A DNA stretch of 64,000 bases from Pseudomonas pergaminensis (lineage in GTDB: Bacteria; Pseudomonadota; Gammaproteobacteria; Pseudomonadales; Pseudomonadaceae), in contig NZ_CP078013.2 in the NCBI RefSeq assembly GCF_024112395.2, forward strand, positions 682,001 through 746,000. Reading direction: 5' to 3'. Position 1 is the first letter of the stretch, and each line of letters begins with the position of its first letter. Below, one piece after another: positions 48,017 through 58,569 of the stretch. Position numbers and translations under genes: made by a program. The notes beneath the pieces are model-generated. The model searched no databases and was not told where the DNA came from. It saw nothing but the letters and a program-made list of their open reading frames with translations.

Positions 48017-48050
48017 CAAAAAAGGCGACCGTTTTTACGCGGGCGCCTTT
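48017..48050 (-). terminator. Rho-independent terminator between fis and purH
   Basis: On the minus strand AAAGGCGCCC and GGTCGCCTTT pair at nine of ten positions around GCGTAAAAAC, followed by a run of T. It lies after the fis stop and directly before purH, so it ends dusB-fis or acts as a purH leader attenuator. Confidence 0.7.
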
Positions 48051-48067
48051 CTGGTTTGATTGAATGC

Positions 48068-48388
48068 TTACAGCAAATCGTATTGCTTGAGCTTTTTGCG
48101 CAAGGTGCCACGGTTGAGGCCCAGCAGCTCACTGGCTTTGGTCTGGTTGCCCTTGACGTAGTTCATCACGCTTTCGAGCAAGGGCGCCTCGACTTCGGAG
48201 AGCACCAGGTTGTACACGTCCGTGACGGAAGCGCCCTCAAGGTGGGCGAAATAATTGTGCAGCGCCTTCTCGACACTCCCGCGAAGGGTCTGGCCTTCTT
48301 CGCTCGGCGTGTTGAGGTGCTGTTTCAAATTGACGTTGTCGCTCACGGGTGCTGTTCCACTCACTAAAGTCTCGGTCATCATCGTCAT
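48068..48388 (-). CDS. fis: DNA-binding protein Fis
   Basis: Nucleoid-associated regulator that bends DNA and activates stable RNA promoters. 106 residues, with the C-terminal helix-turn-helix [20 protein letters not shown] and dimer core [15 protein letters not shown]. The start overlaps the dusB stop by four bases (ATGA), the conserved dusB-fis operon, so both are co-expressed from the promoter before dusB. Confidence 0.96.
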   Translation of the reverse strand: MTMMTETLVSGTAPVSDNVNLKQHLNTPSEEGQTLRGSVEKALHNYFAHLEGASVTDVYNLVLSEVEAPLLESVMNYVKGNQTKASELLGLNRGTLRKKLKQYDLL

Positions 48389-49398
48389 GCGGCCACCCCC
48401 TCTCCGTCCCCTGTCCTCAGGCTCTTGTAACGCTCGCTGAAGAACTCACGAACGTTGGCGCATTGTGCTTCCGTATCATCCAAACGATTGAAGTGGGCGC
48501 GAAACTCCCTGGCGCCCGGCAGGGTTGCGAGATACCAGCCGACATGCTTGCGAGCAATGCGTACTCCCATCACGTCTCCATAGAAGGCGTGCAGGGCGGC
48601 CAGATGCTCTAGCAGAATACGTTCCACCTCGACCAACTCCGGTGCCGGCAACACTTCACCGGTACGCAGAAAGTGCTCGATCTCACGGAAAATCCACGGC
48701 CGCCCCTGGGCAGCCCGGCCAATCAACAAGCCATCGGCGCCAGTGGCGTGCAGCACGCGCCGGGCTTTCTCGGCTGAATCGATGTCGCCATTGGCAAACA
48801 CCGGCATCGACACCGCCTGCTTGATCGCAGCGATGGTGTCGTACTCGGCTTCACCGGTGTAAAGGTCGGCGCGGGTGCGGCCATGCACCGCCAGCGCTGT
48901 AATTCCTGCCTGTTCGGCGATCTTCGCCACCGTCAGGCCGTTCTTGTTGTCCCGGTCCCAGCCGGTACGGATCTTCAGGGTGACCGGCACATCGACTGCG
49001 GCGACAACGGCCTGCAGGATCTCGGCAACCAACTGCTCATCTTTCAACAGCGCGGAACCGGCGGCCTTGTTGCAGACCTTCTTGGCCGGGCAGCCCATGT
49101 TGATGTCGATGATCTGCGCCCCCAACTCCACGTTGGCCCGGGCCGCATCCGCCAGCATCTGTGCATCACCACCGGCGATCTGTACCGAGCGGGGCTCGGG
49201 ATCACCTTCGTGGATCATGCGCATCCGCGACTTGCGGGTGTTCCACAAGCTCATGTCGCTGGTGACCATTTCCGAGACTACTAGACCCGCGCCCAAACGC
49301 TTGCACAGCTGACGAAAGGGCTGGTCGGTGACGCCCGCCATGGGGGCGAGAATCAAGCCGTTCTGCAATGTGTATGGGCCGATGCGTACCGCCGACAT
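48385..49398 (-). CDS. dusB: tRNA-dihydrouridine synthase DusB
   Basis: FMN-dependent enzyme reducing uridine in the tRNA D-loop, 337 residues. It begins [20 protein letters not shown] with the FMN-site [15 protein letters not shown], the catalytic Cys region [20 protein letters not shown] and [20 protein letters not shown]. First gene of the dusB-fis operon. Confidence 0.96.
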   Translation of the reverse strand: MSAVRIGPYTLQNGLILAPMAGVTDQPFRQLCKRLGAGLVVSEMVTSDMSLWNTRKSRMRMIHEGDPEPRSVQIAGGDAQMLADAARANVELGAQIIDINMGCPAKKVCNKAAGSALLKDEQLVAEILQAVVAAVDVPVTLKIRTGWDRDNKNGLTVAKIAEQAGITALAVHGRTRADLYTGEAEYDTIAAIKQAVSMPVFANGDIDSAEKARRVLHATGADGLLIGRAAQGRPWIFREIEHFLRTGEVLPAPELVEVERILLEHLAALHAFYGDVMGVRIARKHVGWYLATLPGAREFRAHFNRLDDTEAQCANVREFFSERYKSLRTGDGEGVAA

Positions 49399-49449
49399 AG
49401 GACTTCCCTGTTGTGGGGCCGGATCATTAGAGTTCGAAAAAGGGTTGGC

Positions 49450-49478
49450 ATGATACCCGCTCTCGATGACTGGATAAA
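49450..49478 (-). promoter_or_regulatory. Candidate sigma-70 promoter of dusB-fis
   Basis: On the minus strand TTTATC (49473-49478), a 17-base spacer and TATCAT (49450-49455) lie about 50 bases before dusB. The -10 box is good (five of six) and the -35 box poor. Confidence 0.4.
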
Positions 49479-49583
49479 GGCTGAATTGGATAAAATCTGA
49501 ACAGTTATTTCTTTATCGCCGTCGGTTTGGTTGCGCGGGGCTTAGTCAATAACCCGCCGTCAAACCTCAGTGCGTGAACCGAT

Positions 49584-50816
49584 TCACTCGGGCGAGTGAA
49601 AGCTCAGGCTGTAATTCACGGCTTTATTGCCCGGATCGAGGATATCCAGGGAGATATGGATCGGGGTCTGCGATGGCATTTCGCTTACTCCGGCCAACTC
49701 ACCGCTGAGGTATTCGGCGGGTTTGAAGCGACGGCTGGCAATCAGGCTGCCATTCAGGTCGGCGAAACGCAGCTCCAGCAGCGGGAAGGGCTGGGAGAAG
49801 GTCGCACGGTTGTAGATGATCGCGTCCACCACCAGCGCCCCGGCGAAATCCGGATGGCTGCGCACCACCAGGTTGCTGCTCTTGATGTGCGCGATATCGA
49901 CCCGCGACGGCACCGTGCAGCCCAGTGTGGGGCACAGTTGCTGGAACCAGGGGCGATAGGCGTCCTGGCGGGCCAGGTCGTCGAATTGGTAGGCAATGTA
50001 CTGGCCTGCCAGGCCTGCGGCGGCGATCAGGACCAGCAACAGCCAGATCAGGCGACGGCCCCAGCCCGACGGACGTTTTTGCGCGTAGAGATGCAGCGGG
50101 TCGTCTTCCAGGTCCTGCAGCACATCGTCATGGACGCTGGCTTCAGGGCGTGGGCGTTTGCGCCGCAAGGGCGGGCGCTCGTCAGGGTCGGCGGCTTCCG
50201 CGGCTTTGGTCAGCGGCGTGAACGGCGGGTCGATGTGGTCATCGTCTGGCGTGGAGCGCAGTGGCGGTTCGTCGTCGAGATCGTCAACGTGCAGCGACAT
50301 CGACGGCTCGGTGCGCTGCCGGGTCGCCGGCGTATGCGGCGGCTCGGTTTCAGTGGCCGGGGGGCGCTCTTCGGGCGGCTCGCTGAACAGGCTGGCGGCC
50401 CATTTTTCCTCTTCGGCCTTGACCGTGTCACGGCTGGCACTGAGGGACTCTTCCTTTTGGCGACGATCGGCGCCCGCCTGGCGGCGTTCCGCACTGACGG
50501 GCAGTGTGTGTTGAATCTCGCGGCGTTCCAGCTTGGCCAGTTCTTCGTCCAGGTCCAGGTTATCCAGGTCCAGCTCTTCGGCCGTCCACTGTTTCTGGCT
50601 GATTGCCCGCGGCGGTTCCGGCTCCGGCTCGGTCGCCGCCGGCAGCTCAGGCGCGGCGGTGCCGGCTGCGCGCTGCTCCAGCAATTGGCGAGCGGCGTTG
50701 AACACTTGCAGGCACGAGCCGCAGCGAACCACGCCACGGGCCACGCTCAATTGAGCGTGACTGACGCGAAAACGCGATTGGCAATGCGGGCACTGGGTGA
50801 CGAAACTGTCGGTCAT
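49584..50816 (-). CDS. Zinc-ribbon and DUF3426 membrane protein
   Basis: A 410-residue protein from MTDSFVTQCPHCQSRFRVSH at 50816. The N-terminal MJ0042-type zinc ribbon has CPHC...RCGSCLQVF. The middle, about 220 residues, is charged and proline-rich, so probably disordered (EPEPEPPRAISQ, EERPPATETEPPHTP). A single TM helix follows (LIWLLLVLIAAAGLAGQYIA), then a periplasmic DUF3426 domain (PFPLLELRFADLNGSLIASR, RFKPAEYLSGELAG). Function is not known. It is located between prmA and dusB, the conserved Pseudomonas position, in the same direction as prmA and 30 bases after it. Confidence 0.88.
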   Translation of the reverse strand: MTDSFVTQCPHCQSRFRVSHAQLSVARGVVRCGSCLQVFNAARQLLEQRAAGTAAPELPAATEPEPEPPRAISQKQWTAEELDLDNLDLDEELAKLERREIQHTLPVSAERRQAGADRRQKEESLSASRDTVKAEEEKWAASLFSEPPEERPPATETEPPHTPATRQRTEPSMSLHVDDLDDEPPLRSTPDDDHIDPPFTPLTKAAEAADPDERPPLRRKRPRPEASVHDDVLQDLEDDPLHLYAQKRPSGWGRRLIWLLLVLIAAAGLAGQYIAYQFDDLARQDAYRPWFQQLCPTLGCTVPSRVDIAHIKSSNLVVRSHPDFAGALVVDAIIYNRATFSQPFPLLELRFADLNGSLIASRRFKPAEYLSGELAGVSEMPSQTPIHISLDILDPGNKAVNYSLSFHSPE

Positions 50817-50846
50817 GCGGCCATCCGATTCAGGCAAGCGCTCATT

Positions 50847-51725
50847 CTAGCGCCGACGACCGCTGATGCGTACCCAGCCATCACGGTTGGCGATCGGATC
50901 CAGCTCGAAATCCTTCGCGTAGGCGGCGGCAACGTCTTCGCCTTGCTCGGCCAGGATGCCCGACAGCGCCAGGCGGCCACCCGGCTTGACCAGGCTCGAC
51001 AGCTGCGGTGCCAGTGACACCAGCGGGCCGGCGAGGATGTTGGCCACCAGCACGTCGGCCTGCACCTGGGGCAATTGCTCCGGCAGGTAAAGAGGGAATT
51101 TGCCTTCCGGGATGTTGTTGCGCCCGGCGTTGTCGCGGGAGGCTTCCAGGGCTTGCACGTCGATATCGGTGCCCACGGCTTCCTTGGCGCCCAGCAGCAG
51201 GGCGGCAATCGCCAGGATCCCCGAGCCGCAGCCGAAGTCCAGCACGTGGCTGTCGGTCAGGTCCTGGCCATCCAGCCATTCCAGGCACAGCGCGGTGGTC
51301 GGGTGGGTGCCGGTGCCGAACGCCAGGCCCGGGTCCAGCAGCAGGTTGACGGCATCCGGCTCAGGCGCGGCGTGCCAGCTTGGCACGATCCACAGGCGCT
51401 GGCCGAAACGCATCGGCTGGAAGTTATCCATCCAACTGCGTTCCCAGTCCTGGTCTTCGATGACTTCACTGTGATGCTCGGGCAGCGGGCTGCCGGTGAG
51501 CAATTCCATATGGGCCAGCACGGCGGCGGCATCGGTGCCGTCTTCGAACAGGGCCAGCAAATGGGTGTGCGACCACAGCGGGGTGGTGTTCAGTTCCGGC
51601 TCGAAGATCGGTTGGTCTTCGGCGTCCATGAACGTGACTGAGACAGCGCCTACTTCGAGGAAAGCGTCTTCATAGGTTTCGGCTTGTTCTGGGCTGATGG
51701 CGAGACGGACTTGCAGCCAAGGCAT
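50847..51725 (-). CDS. prmA: Ribosomal protein L11 methyltransferase
   Basis: SAM-dependent methyltransferase trimethylating L11, 292 residues. The start [20 protein letters not shown] at 51725 is preferred to an ATG three codons earlier. The N-terminal L11-recognition domain precedes the Rossmann core: [40 protein letters not shown] and [16 protein letters not shown] (NPPY-equivalent NIL). Downstream of accBC behind a terminator and REP. Confidence 0.96.
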   Translation of the reverse strand: MPWLQVRLAISPEQAETYEDAFLEVGAVSVTFMDAEDQPIFEPELNTTPLWSHTHLLALFEDGTDAAAVLAHMELLTGSPLPEHHSEVIEDQDWERSWMDNFQPMRFGQRLWIVPSWHAAPEPDAVNLLLDPGLAFGTGTHPTTALCLEWLDGQDLTDSHVLDFGCGSGILAIAALLLGAKEAVGTDIDVQALEASRDNAGRNNIPEGKFPLYLPEQLPQVQADVLVANILAGPLVSLAPQLSSLVKPGGRLALSGILAEQGEDVAAAYAKDFELDPIANRDGWVRISGRRR

Positions 51726-51821
51726 GGCGGGCACCTTTGAAAAAAATGAGTGTGCAGCGGGGTGGGGCTGCGAAAGGGCGCAAGTTTACGCGAGCGGCGG
51801 GAGGGGTGTACACATAACAAA

Positions 51822-51910
51822 TGTGGGAGCGGGCTTGCTCGCGAATGCGGTGAGTCAGTGAAGAGTATTTTAGCTGATGCACCGCATTCGCGAGCAAGCC
51901 CGCTCCCACA
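51822..51910. repeat. REP hairpin (GCGGGCTTGCTCGCG type) between accC and prmA
   Basis: ATGTGGGAGCGGGCTTGCTC at about 51821 is inverted at 51886-51910, with the extension GCGAATGCGG/CCGCATTCGC. Confidence 0.85.
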
Positions 51911-51945
51911 GGGTGATGTATCCATCCAGCAAAACCCAGGGCCCA

Positions 51946-51980
51946 GAAACAACAAAGCCGCCCGAAGGCGGCCTTGTTGG
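51946..51980 (-). terminator. Rho-independent terminator of accBC
   Basis: On the minus strand AACAAGGCCGCC-TTCG-GGCGGCTTTGTT forms a near-perfect 12-base stem with a TTCG tetraloop, followed by GTTT. It begins about ten bases after the accC stop. Confidence 0.85.
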
Positions 51981-51989
51981 GTGGAGCAC

Positions 51990-53351
51990 TTACTGGTTAG
52001 CCAGCTTGTGTTCCAGGTAGTGAATGTTCACACCACCTTCGCAGAAGCCTTCATCACGCACCAGGTCCCGATGCAGCGGGATGTTGGTCTTGATGCCGTC
52101 TACCACGATTTCGTCCAGGGCGTTGCGCATACGGGCCATGGCCTCGTCGCGGGTGGCGCCCCAGGTGATCAGCTTGCCGATCAGCGAGTCGTAGTTGGAC
52201 GGAACCTTGTAGCCGCTGTACAGGTGCGAATCGACGCGAACGCCGTTGCCGCCGGGTGCATGGAAATGCTTGACCAGGCCTGGACTTGGGATAAAGGTTT
52301 TCGGGTCTTCGGCGTTGATGCGGCACTCCAGGGAGTGGCCGTGCATCTTCACGTCGTCCTGGGTGAAGGACAGCGGGTTGCCGGCGGCGATGCTCAGCAT
52401 CTCCTTGACGATGTCGATACCGGTGACCATCTCCGAAACCGGGTGCTCTACCTGCACGCGAGTGTTCATCTCGATGAAGTAGAAACGACCGTTCTCGTAG
52501 AGGAACTCAAAGGTACCGGCGCCACGGTAGTTGATGTCGATGCACGCCTTGACGCAACGAGCCAGGACTTCCTGGCGAGCCTTTTCATCCAGGCCCGGTG
52601 CCGGCGCTTCTTCCAACACCTTCTGGTGACGGCGCTGCAGCGAGCAGTCACGGTCGCCCAGGTGGATGGCGTGGCCCTGGCCGTCGGACAGCACCTGCAC
52701 TTCCACGTGACGTGGGTTGGTGAGGTACTTCTCCAGGTAGACCATCGGGTTGCCGAACCAGGCGCCCGCTTCGGAGCGAGTCTGCTTGGCGGCTTCGATC
52801 AGGTCTTCTTCCTTGTGCACCACGCGCATGCCGCGACCACCACCGCCACCGGCGGCCTTGATGATCACCGGGTAACCGACTTCGCGACCAATGCGCAGGG
52901 CGGTTGCCTCGTCTTCAGGCAGTGGGCCGTCGGAACCAGGAACGGTAGGTACACCGGCGGCGATCATGGCGTCCTTGGCCGAGACCTTGTCGCCCATCAG
53001 GCGAATGGTTTCGGCTTTCGGGCCGATGAAGGCAAACCCGGATTTTTCTACCTGTTCGGCGAAATCGGCGTTTTCCGCGAGGAAGCCGTAGCCCGGGTGG
53101 ATGCCATCAGCGCCGGTCACTTCAGCGGCAGCGATGATGTTCGAGACTTTCAGGTACGAGTTCGTGGCCAGTGGCGGGCCGATGCAGATGCTTTCGTCCG
53201 CCAGTTTCACGTGCATCAATTCGGTATCGGCCGTCGAGTAAACAGCGACGGTCTTGATGCCCTCTTCCTTACAGGCGCGCAGGATACGCAGCGCAATCTC
53301 GCCGCGGTTGGCGATCAGGACTTTTTGCAGTTTCTTCGCAGGTTTCAACAT
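51990..53351 (-). CDS. accC: Biotin carboxylase subunit of acetyl-CoA carboxylase
   Basis: Carboxylates biotin on AccB using ATP and bicarbonate, the first step of fatty-acid synthesis. 453 residues from [20 protein letters not shown] at 53351. ATP-grasp features are [24 protein letters not shown]-type [20 protein letters not shown] and [20 protein letters not shown]. It lies 17 bases after accB and ends at a strong terminator. Confidence 0.97.
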   Translation of the reverse strand: MLKPAKKLQKVLIANRGEIALRILRACKEEGIKTVAVYSTADTELMHVKLADESICIGPPLATNSYLKVSNIIAAAEVTGADGIHPGYGFLAENADFAEQVEKSGFAFIGPKAETIRLMGDKVSAKDAMIAAGVPTVPGSDGPLPEDEATALRIGREVGYPVIIKAAGGGGGRGMRVVHKEEDLIEAAKQTRSEAGAWFGNPMVYLEKYLTNPRHVEVQVLSDGQGHAIHLGDRDCSLQRRHQKVLEEAPAPGLDEKARQEVLARCVKACIDINYRGAGTFEFLYENGRFYFIEMNTRVQVEHPVSEMVTGIDIVKEMLSIAAGNPLSFTQDDVKMHGHSLECRINAEDPKTFIPSPGLVKHFHAPGGNGVRVDSHLYSGYKVPSNYDSLIGKLITWGATRDEAMARMRNALDEIVVDGIKTNIPLHRDLVRDEGFCEGGVNIHYLEHKLANQ

Positions 53352-53368
53352 CGAAGGCGCTCCGCGGT

Positions 53369-53833
53369 TCAAACGATGGTGAACAGCGGCTGGTCGTACT
53401 CAACCGGCTGACCGTTTTCTACCAGGATGGATTCGATGACGCCGGCTTTTTCAGCCGTGATGTGGTTCATCATCTTCATCGCTTCAACGATGCAGATGGT
53501 GTCGCCCACTTTCACGGTTGCGCCGACTTCAACGAAGGCTGGCGAGGTCGGTGCCGGGGTGCGGTAGAAGGTACCGACCATTGGCGACTTGACCACGAAG
53601 CCGTTCAGCGCAGGTGCAGCCGGGGCGGCAGGCGCAGCGGCAGCAGCAGGGGCGGCGGCCGGTGCAGCAGCGGCTGGAGCCGGCGCTTGCATCTGTGGCG
53701 CGTAGAACTGTTGGGCCGGGGTCTTGCTGTGACGGCTGATCCGTACGGACTCTTCGCCTTCCTTGATTTCCAGCTCGTCGATACCGGATTCTTCCAGCAG
53801 TTCGATCAGTTTCTTAACTTTACGGATATCCAT
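53369..53833 (-). CDS. accB: Biotin carboxyl carrier protein
   Basis: A 154-residue carrier. The N-terminal AccC-contacting helix is [20 protein letters not shown]; a long Ala/Pro linker ([20 protein letters not shown]) follows. The C-terminal biotinyl domain has the biotinylation site [10 protein letters not shown]. It lies 24 bases after aroQ and upstream of accC in an aroQ-accB-accC operon. Confidence 0.97.
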   Translation of the reverse strand: MDIRKVKKLIELLEESGIDELEIKEGEESVRISRHSKTPAQQFYAPQMQAPAPAAAAPAAAPAAAAAPAAPAAPALNGFVVKSPMVGTFYRTPAPTSPAFVEVGATVKVGDTICIVEAMKMMNHITAEKAGVIESILVENGQPVEYDQPLFTIV

Positions 53834-53857
53834 GAATCATCAACTCCCAAGGGTCGG

Positions 53858-54313
53858 TCAGGGGCGCTTGGCCTGTTCTTCAAGCTGTTCCAGGGCGGCC
53901 TCCAGGGCCAGTCGGTAACCGCTGGCGCCAAGGCCGCAGATCACTCCTACCGCTACGTCGGAGAAGTAAGAGTGATGGCGGAAAGGTTCGCGTTTGTGCA
54001 CGTTCGACAAATGCACTTCGATGAATGGGATGCTCACCGCCAGCAGCGCGTCACGTAATGCAACACTTGTGTGCGTAAAAGCGGCGGGATTGATCAGGAT
54101 AAAGTCCACGCCTTCGCCGCGCGCGGCATGGATACGATCAATCAATTCGTACTCGGCATTGCTTTGCAGGTAGAGCAGATGGTGGCCGGCTTCACGCGCC
54201 CTGCGTTCAAGATCGAGGTTGATCTGGTCCAGGGTGACTGCCCCGTAGACGCCCGGTTCGCGGGTGCCGAGCAGGTTCAGGTTGGGTCCGTGAAGAACCA
54301 GTAAGGTCGCCAT
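53858..54313 (-). CDS. aroQ: Type II 3-dehydroquinate dehydratase
   Basis: Shikimate-pathway enzyme, 151 residues, forming dodecamers. It has [20 protein letters not shown] with the catalytic Tyr loop, [20 protein letters not shown] and the catalytic His in [20 protein letters not shown]. Linked to accBC as in many proteobacteria, where it precedes the fatty-acid genes. Confidence 0.96.
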   Translation of the reverse strand: MATLLVLHGPNLNLLGTREPGVYGAVTLDQINLDLERRAREAGHHLLYLQSNAEYELIDRIHAARGEGVDFILINPAAFTHTSVALRDALLAVSIPFIEVHLSNVHKREPFRHHSYFSDVAVGVICGLGASGYRLALEAALEQLEEQAKRP

Positions 54314-54491
54314 CGGCTGTTCCTTGTTATTGATGTGGGTACGGCAGAACCCGGCGACTATGCCGCAAAGCCTTTGTGACTGTCCAGTTCTATGCAGTAG
54401 CCAGCACGATTACCGAGGATAGCGCGAAATTTGTGACTGTGGCCGGTGATCCGGTCATGGGTAATACGCTCCTGAATGCCATGAAGGTCAA

Positions 54492-54560
54492 ATGTGGGAG
54501 GGGGCTTGCCCCCGATGGCGGTGGATCCGTTACAGATGCTGAGCAATTGCTCCCACATTT
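54492..54560. repeat. Degenerate REP element between ctpL and aroQ
   Basis: ATGTGGGAG (54492-54500) and CTCCCACAT (54552-54560) form the outer stem, with GGGGGCTTGCCCCCGATGGC next to the left arm. The right arm lacks the usual inner matches. I see no gene in 54314-54585. Confidence 0.65.
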
Positions 54561-54585
54561 GATCTCTATAAGGCTGAAGATCGTG

Positions 54586-56547
54586 TCAGACGCGGAAGGC
54601 TTGGACAGCCGTGTTGAGTTGCCCACCCAGCACCAGCAAGTGCTCACCCTGGCTGCGGCCCTGCCCAATCCGTAGCAAGTTGTCCTCGCCCAACTGGTGA
54701 ATCCGTTCACTGTTGTCGCGAATTTCACTGACGGCACCACTTTGCTGCGCGGTCACATCGGCGATGCGCACGGCAGTGTCGGAAATGGTCTGGATCGCGC
54801 CGACAATTTCATCCAGCGCGCCGTCCGCCGCCTGCGCCTGCTGGGCGGTGGCTTCGGCATGTTCGACTTGGGCGCGCATGCCTTGCACGGATTGGTGGGC
54901 GGCGTTTTGCAGGCCGGCGATCAAGGTCTGGATTTCTGCCGTGGCCCCGGCGGTACGCTGGGCCAGCGAACGGACCTCGTCGGCGACCACGGCAAAACCA
55001 CGGCCGGCCTCACCGGCGCGCGCGGCCTCGATGGCCGCGTTGAGGGCCAGCAAGTTGGTCTGGTCGGCAATGGCGCGAATTACGGTCAGCACGCCGCCGA
55101 TGGTGGCGGATTCTTCTGCGAGTTTTTCGATCATCTGCGCGTTTTGCTGCACTTCGCCCACCAGGGCGTGCAGCCCGGTCAGGCTCAGGCCGATCACGCG
55201 CTGGCCTTGCTCCACCGCCTGGCCAGCGCTTCGGCTGGCGCCCGCCGCCTGGCTGGCATCGCCGGCGACTTGCTGGATGGTCGCTTCCAGTTCGCCCAGC
55301 GAATCGCGGATCTGCGCGGTATCCCCGGCCTGGCGCTCGGCGCCGTCGTGCAGGCCGCTGCTCAGTTCGGCGAGGGCGCGGCTACTGCCGGCGACTTCCT
55401 CGGCATTGCCGCGAATGGTACCAACCAGATCAACCAAGTAGGCCCGCAGGCGGTTCAACGAGGCTTCGATATCGTGCAACTCGCGGTTGGTCTTGCCCAG
55501 GGCAATCGGCCGGCTGAAGTCACCTTCGGCCCAAGTCGACAAGGCCGGCGCCAGGTTGGTCAGCACCCGCGCCAGGCGGCGTTGGAGCGTGTCGATCAGC
55601 AGTGCGATCAGCAGGATCAGGCCGATCATCACGCCTTGCATCAGGCGCACTTCGCCCTGGATCTTGCCGTGCTGCGCGCGCACCACCGGTTCCAGGCCGG
55701 CGATCGCTTGCTGCACGGCATTGATTTTCAGGTGGGTGCTGGCGGCCAGGTCGGCGCGTTGCTGGATCTGTTCACGGGTGCGCTTGAGTTCGGCGGGGTA
55801 GCGGGTCAACAGGCTGTTGAGTTCGCGCTTGAGGTCGACGCCGGTGTCCTGGGCTTCGGTTTTTTCGGTGTTTTCCAAGCCCATCAGCGCAGAAAAATCA
55901 TCGGTGTTGGAGTCGGCGCTGGCCTTCACCCCAAGCAACGGCAATTGTTCCAACACACCAGCCTGGGTGCGGATGTTGCCGACTTCACGCTCCACATCAT
56001 CGGCCAGCTCCGCGCGACCACTGCTCACCAACTTGTCGCGGGCCAGGGACAGTTTGCCCAGGTGCTGTGCGGCAGCCAGCAGGGGGGGCAGATAGCGTGC
56101 AGCTTCGGGGGAATTCACGCCGATAGCGTACTGGCTCAGTTGTTCCAGGTTCGCGCCCAACTCGCGCTCGGCCTGCAGCAGCAAGGCTTGTGGGTCGCCA
56201 GCCAGCTTGCCGGCAGCCAGCAAGGCGGTCTTGCTGAATGTGTCCAGGTCTACCAGGCTCGGGCGCAGGTTTTGCGCGAGGTCCGCCGGCAGTTCATCCA
56301 GATGCTGCAACACGCCTTCGAGGCTCTGGCTGGCACTGCTCAAGCGCAGCGCATCACCGCTGGCCAGGTAGTCGTCGATATTGCGCGCGGCTTGGTTCTG
56401 GAAGGTCTGCGACAGGCTCAGGTAGCGCTCCATCAGCAGGTAAGGCCGTTCCAGCGCCCGTTGCGACCACCACAGCGTCGCCCCGAGCGCCAGGCACACG
56501 GCCACTAGAAGAAGGGTATTGAGATTGGTCAGCAGCTTCAGGCGCAT
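54586..56547 (-). CDS. ctpL: Methyl-accepting chemotaxis protein (CtpL-like)
   Basis: A 653-residue chemoreceptor from the ATG at 56547 ([20 protein letters not shown]). TM1 is at the N-terminus; the helical periplasmic ligand-binding region is about residues 30-300; TM2 is near [20 protein letters not shown]. Then come a HAMP-like segment ([20 protein letters not shown]) and a signalling domain with the hairpin tip [20 protein letters not shown] and [20 protein letters not shown]. Position matches PA4844 (CtpL), which mediates attraction to low phosphate and to chlorinated compounds in P. aeruginosa. Ligand here is inferred only from synteny. Confidence 0.88.
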   Translation of the reverse strand: MRLKLLTNLNTLLLVAVCLALGATLWWSQRALERPYLLMERYLSLSQTFQNQAARNIDDYLASGDALRLSSASQSLEGVLQHLDELPADLAQNLRPSLVDLDTFSKTALLAAGKLAGDPQALLLQAERELGANLEQLSQYAIGVNSPEAARYLPPLLAAAQHLGKLSLARDKLVSSGRAELADDVEREVGNIRTQAGVLEQLPLLGVKASADSNTDDFSALMGLENTEKTEAQDTGVDLKRELNSLLTRYPAELKRTREQIQQRADLAASTHLKINAVQQAIAGLEPVVRAQHGKIQGEVRLMQGVMIGLILLIALLIDTLQRRLARVLTNLAPALSTWAEGDFSRPIALGKTNRELHDIEASLNRLRAYLVDLVGTIRGNAEEVAGSSRALAELSSGLHDGAERQAGDTAQIRDSLGELEATIQQVAGDASQAAGASRSAGQAVEQGQRVIGLSLTGLHALVGEVQQNAQMIEKLAEESATIGGVLTVIRAIADQTNLLALNAAIEAARAGEAGRGFAVVADEVRSLAQRTAGATAEIQTLIAGLQNAAHQSVQGMRAQVEHAEATAQQAQAADGALDEIVGAIQTISDTAVRIADVTAQQSGAVSEIRDNSERIHQLGEDNLLRIGQGRSQGEHLLVLGGQLNTAVQAFRV

Positions 56548-56600
56548 GCGTGGTTTCAACCGACGGCAAAAGATAAGTGCCTGAAGTTATTGCGTTTTCA

Positions 56601-58271
56601 TTACAAGGTTATGACCGAATCAGTTGATTCTGGTGAAAAGGTGGCACTTTGCTTTGATGTGCGTGCGGCCTGTACGCGGTTACGCCCGGCATCCTTGGCG
56701 CGGTACAGCGCCTCGTCCGCCTGGGCGGCCATCATCAGGCTGTCGGAGCCGTCGCACAGCTCCACCAGTCCGGCGCTGAAGGTGCACCACAAATCCTGGG
56801 GCTGGGCCGGGTAATGGATCTCGGCAAAACGCCCGCGAATCTCATCCAGCACCCGGCACGCCGATTCCAGATCGGTATCGGGCATCACGATGGCGAACTC
56901 TTCACCGCCGTAGCGCCCGATGTAGTCGGTCTTGCGCAGGCGCTGCTTAAGAAACAGCGCCAGGCTCTTGATCACGCGGTCGCCCATGGGGTGGCCGTGG
57001 CTGTCATTGACCCGTTTGAAGTGGTCGATGTCGAGCATGGCAAAGCTCAGTGGCTTGTTCTCGCGGCGTGCGCGGAAGCTGCAGTCTTCGAGCAGTTGCA
57101 GGATGTGAGTGTGGTTGTACAACCCCGTCAGGCTGTCGCGCACCATCCGCGCCTTGAGGTTGCGCGCGCGGGCCGCACGGTTGCGCACGGTGGTGATCAG
57201 GTGGCGCGGCTTGATCGGTTTGGTGAGGAAGTCGTCGCCGCCTTCGCTCATGGCATCCAGTTGCTTGTCCAGGTCGTCTTCGGCCGACAGGTAGATGATC
57301 GGCACACTGACGTAGCGGTCGTTATGGCGGATCACCTTGGCCAGTTCCGTACCGGTGCAGGCAGGCATGTACATGTCGAGGATGATCAGGTCGGGCTGGA
57401 AGTCCGCCAGCTCGGCCATGGCCTGGATCGGTTCGATCAACGTGCGGGTGACGATGCCGGCACTGTTGAGCAGCCGCTCAGTGTGCAGCGCCTGGGCCCG
57501 CGAGTCGTCGATGATCAACACCTTATAGGGCTCGTACTGGGCGACGCAGGTGAGCACTTCGATCTTTTCCAGCAGGCTGGAGGCTTCCAGCGTACCGGTC
57601 AGGAACTCCTGGCCCCCGGCGCGCACGGCGGCCAGGCGGGTAGGGGTGTCGGTTTCGTGCAGGCTGAAAAACAGCAGCGGCAGCTTTTGTTCCAGGCCTT
57701 CCTGGGCTTCGGCGGCGAGCTTGAGGCCCAGGCCGGTGCCGCAGAAATCCACGTCCATCACAATGGCCGAAGGCAGGCGCTCGGCCATCGACGCGCGAAA
57801 CGCGGCCACACTGTCGAGGGACTGGGCGCTCATGCCAAAGAACTCCAGCTGCTTGGCCAGGCGCTCGGCGCGGTCGTGATCGGCCAGCATCACGTAGATC
57901 GGCTTGCGCATCGGCGGCAGGAAGGTTTGTTCCAGCTGGTCGCCCTGGCGCAGGCCGGTGCGGGACAGGCGCTGCATCAAACGGTTGAGTTCGGTGATCA
58001 GGTGGCTGCTCAGGCGCCCACGGTTCTCGTCCACCGCCTTGAGGGATGCACCGATGTGCTGCGCCAACTGGCTGTGTTCCGGTTGTTCGAAACGCTCGGC
58101 GAAACGCAGCAGGCGCAAATTGGCTTCGCTGAGTTCGGAAAGGTCGGTGCCGGTCCATTCGCTACGTTGCAGGCGCTGCCAGATCTCAAGAATTTGACGT
58201 GCCTGATGAATTACCCGCTGGGCAAAGTGCTGCTTGAGACGCTCACGGCTGGGGTCTTCTGGCTCGGTCAT
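56601..58271 (-). CDS. gcbA: Diguanylate cyclase GcbA with receiver domains
   Basis: A 556-residue c-di-GMP synthase. An N-terminal helical (Hpt-like) region of about 120 residues is followed by a degenerate receiver (YVMLADHDRAERLAKQLEFF, SAIVMDVDFCGTGLGL), a second receiver (KVLIIDDSRAQALHTERLLN, LIILDMYMPACTGTELAKVI, TKP) and a C-terminal GGDEF domain with the active motif RYGGEEFAIVMPDTD. It corresponds to PA4843 and to GcbA of P. fluorescens, known to promote early attachment. An RxxD inhibitory site (RDSLTGLYN) precedes the domain only as the usual DSLTGL entry. Confidence 0.9.
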   Translation of the reverse strand: MTEPEDPSRERLKQHFAQRVIHQARQILEIWQRLQRSEWTGTDLSELSEANLRLLRFAERFEQPEHSQLAQHIGASLKAVDENRGRLSSHLITELNRLMQRLSRTGLRQGDQLEQTFLPPMRKPIYVMLADHDRAERLAKQLEFFGMSAQSLDSVAAFRASMAERLPSAIVMDVDFCGTGLGLKLAAEAQEGLEQKLPLLFFSLHETDTPTRLAAVRAGGQEFLTGTLEASSLLEKIEVLTCVAQYEPYKVLIIDDSRAQALHTERLLNSAGIVTRTLIEPIQAMAELADFQPDLIILDMYMPACTGTELAKVIRHNDRYVSVPIIYLSAEDDLDKQLDAMSEGGDDFLTKPIKPRHLITTVRNRAARARNLKARMVRDSLTGLYNHTHILQLLEDCSFRARRENKPLSFAMLDIDHFKRVNDSHGHPMGDRVIKSLALFLKQRLRKTDYIGRYGGEEFAIVMPDTDLESACRVLDEIRGRFAEIHYPAQPQDLWCTFSAGLVELCDGSDSLMMAAQADEALYRAKDAGRNRVQAARTSKQSATFSPESTDSVITL

Positions 58272-58569
58272 ATCCTGACTACTAGTTAGGGTGCATGCTG
58301 AGGTCGACTGATGGCTCTATGCTAGCACCTCTTTTCCATGGGATGAGTGTCATACATCAATAAACTACGTGTTCCGCGAATTCAGTTGCTGACTCGATGG
58401 TCGCGCAGCGTAAAAAGCGTGCATCCTTTATAGTCCAATGCCTCCTGTGCGCCAGTTTGGCGAAAACCCCCGCACGCGCGGGCACGATGGGGTAGGGTTG
58501 TGGTCGGAGTGTTTGAACGCACGCCATCAATTCAAGTGCATGAACTCAAGTGATTGAAAGGATATCGCC
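58272..58569. promoter_or_regulatory. Divergent intergenic region gcbA / DUF2333
   Basis: 298 bases without a gene. A small palindrome, CCCGC-ACGC-GCGGG, lies at 58469-58482. TATAGT near 58430 could be a -10 box for the rightward gene, whose start is preceded by AAAGGATATCGCC. I see no riboswitch or small RNA that I can support. Confidence 0.4.

Noticed and set aside
46382..48367. 661-codon open frame on the plus strand opposite purH
   Set aside because: Mirror frame of a high-GC gene. The minus-strand PurH is complete and conserved, and the plus product is a Val/His/Gly-rich sequence with no motif and no ribosome site.
51750..53411. 553-codon open frame opposite accC
   Set aside because: Antisense shadow of an intact essential gene, and its start lies in a spacer beside a REP hairpin.
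54697..56508. 603-codon open frame opposite the chemoreceptor
   Set aside because: Antisense shadow; no domain recognisable.
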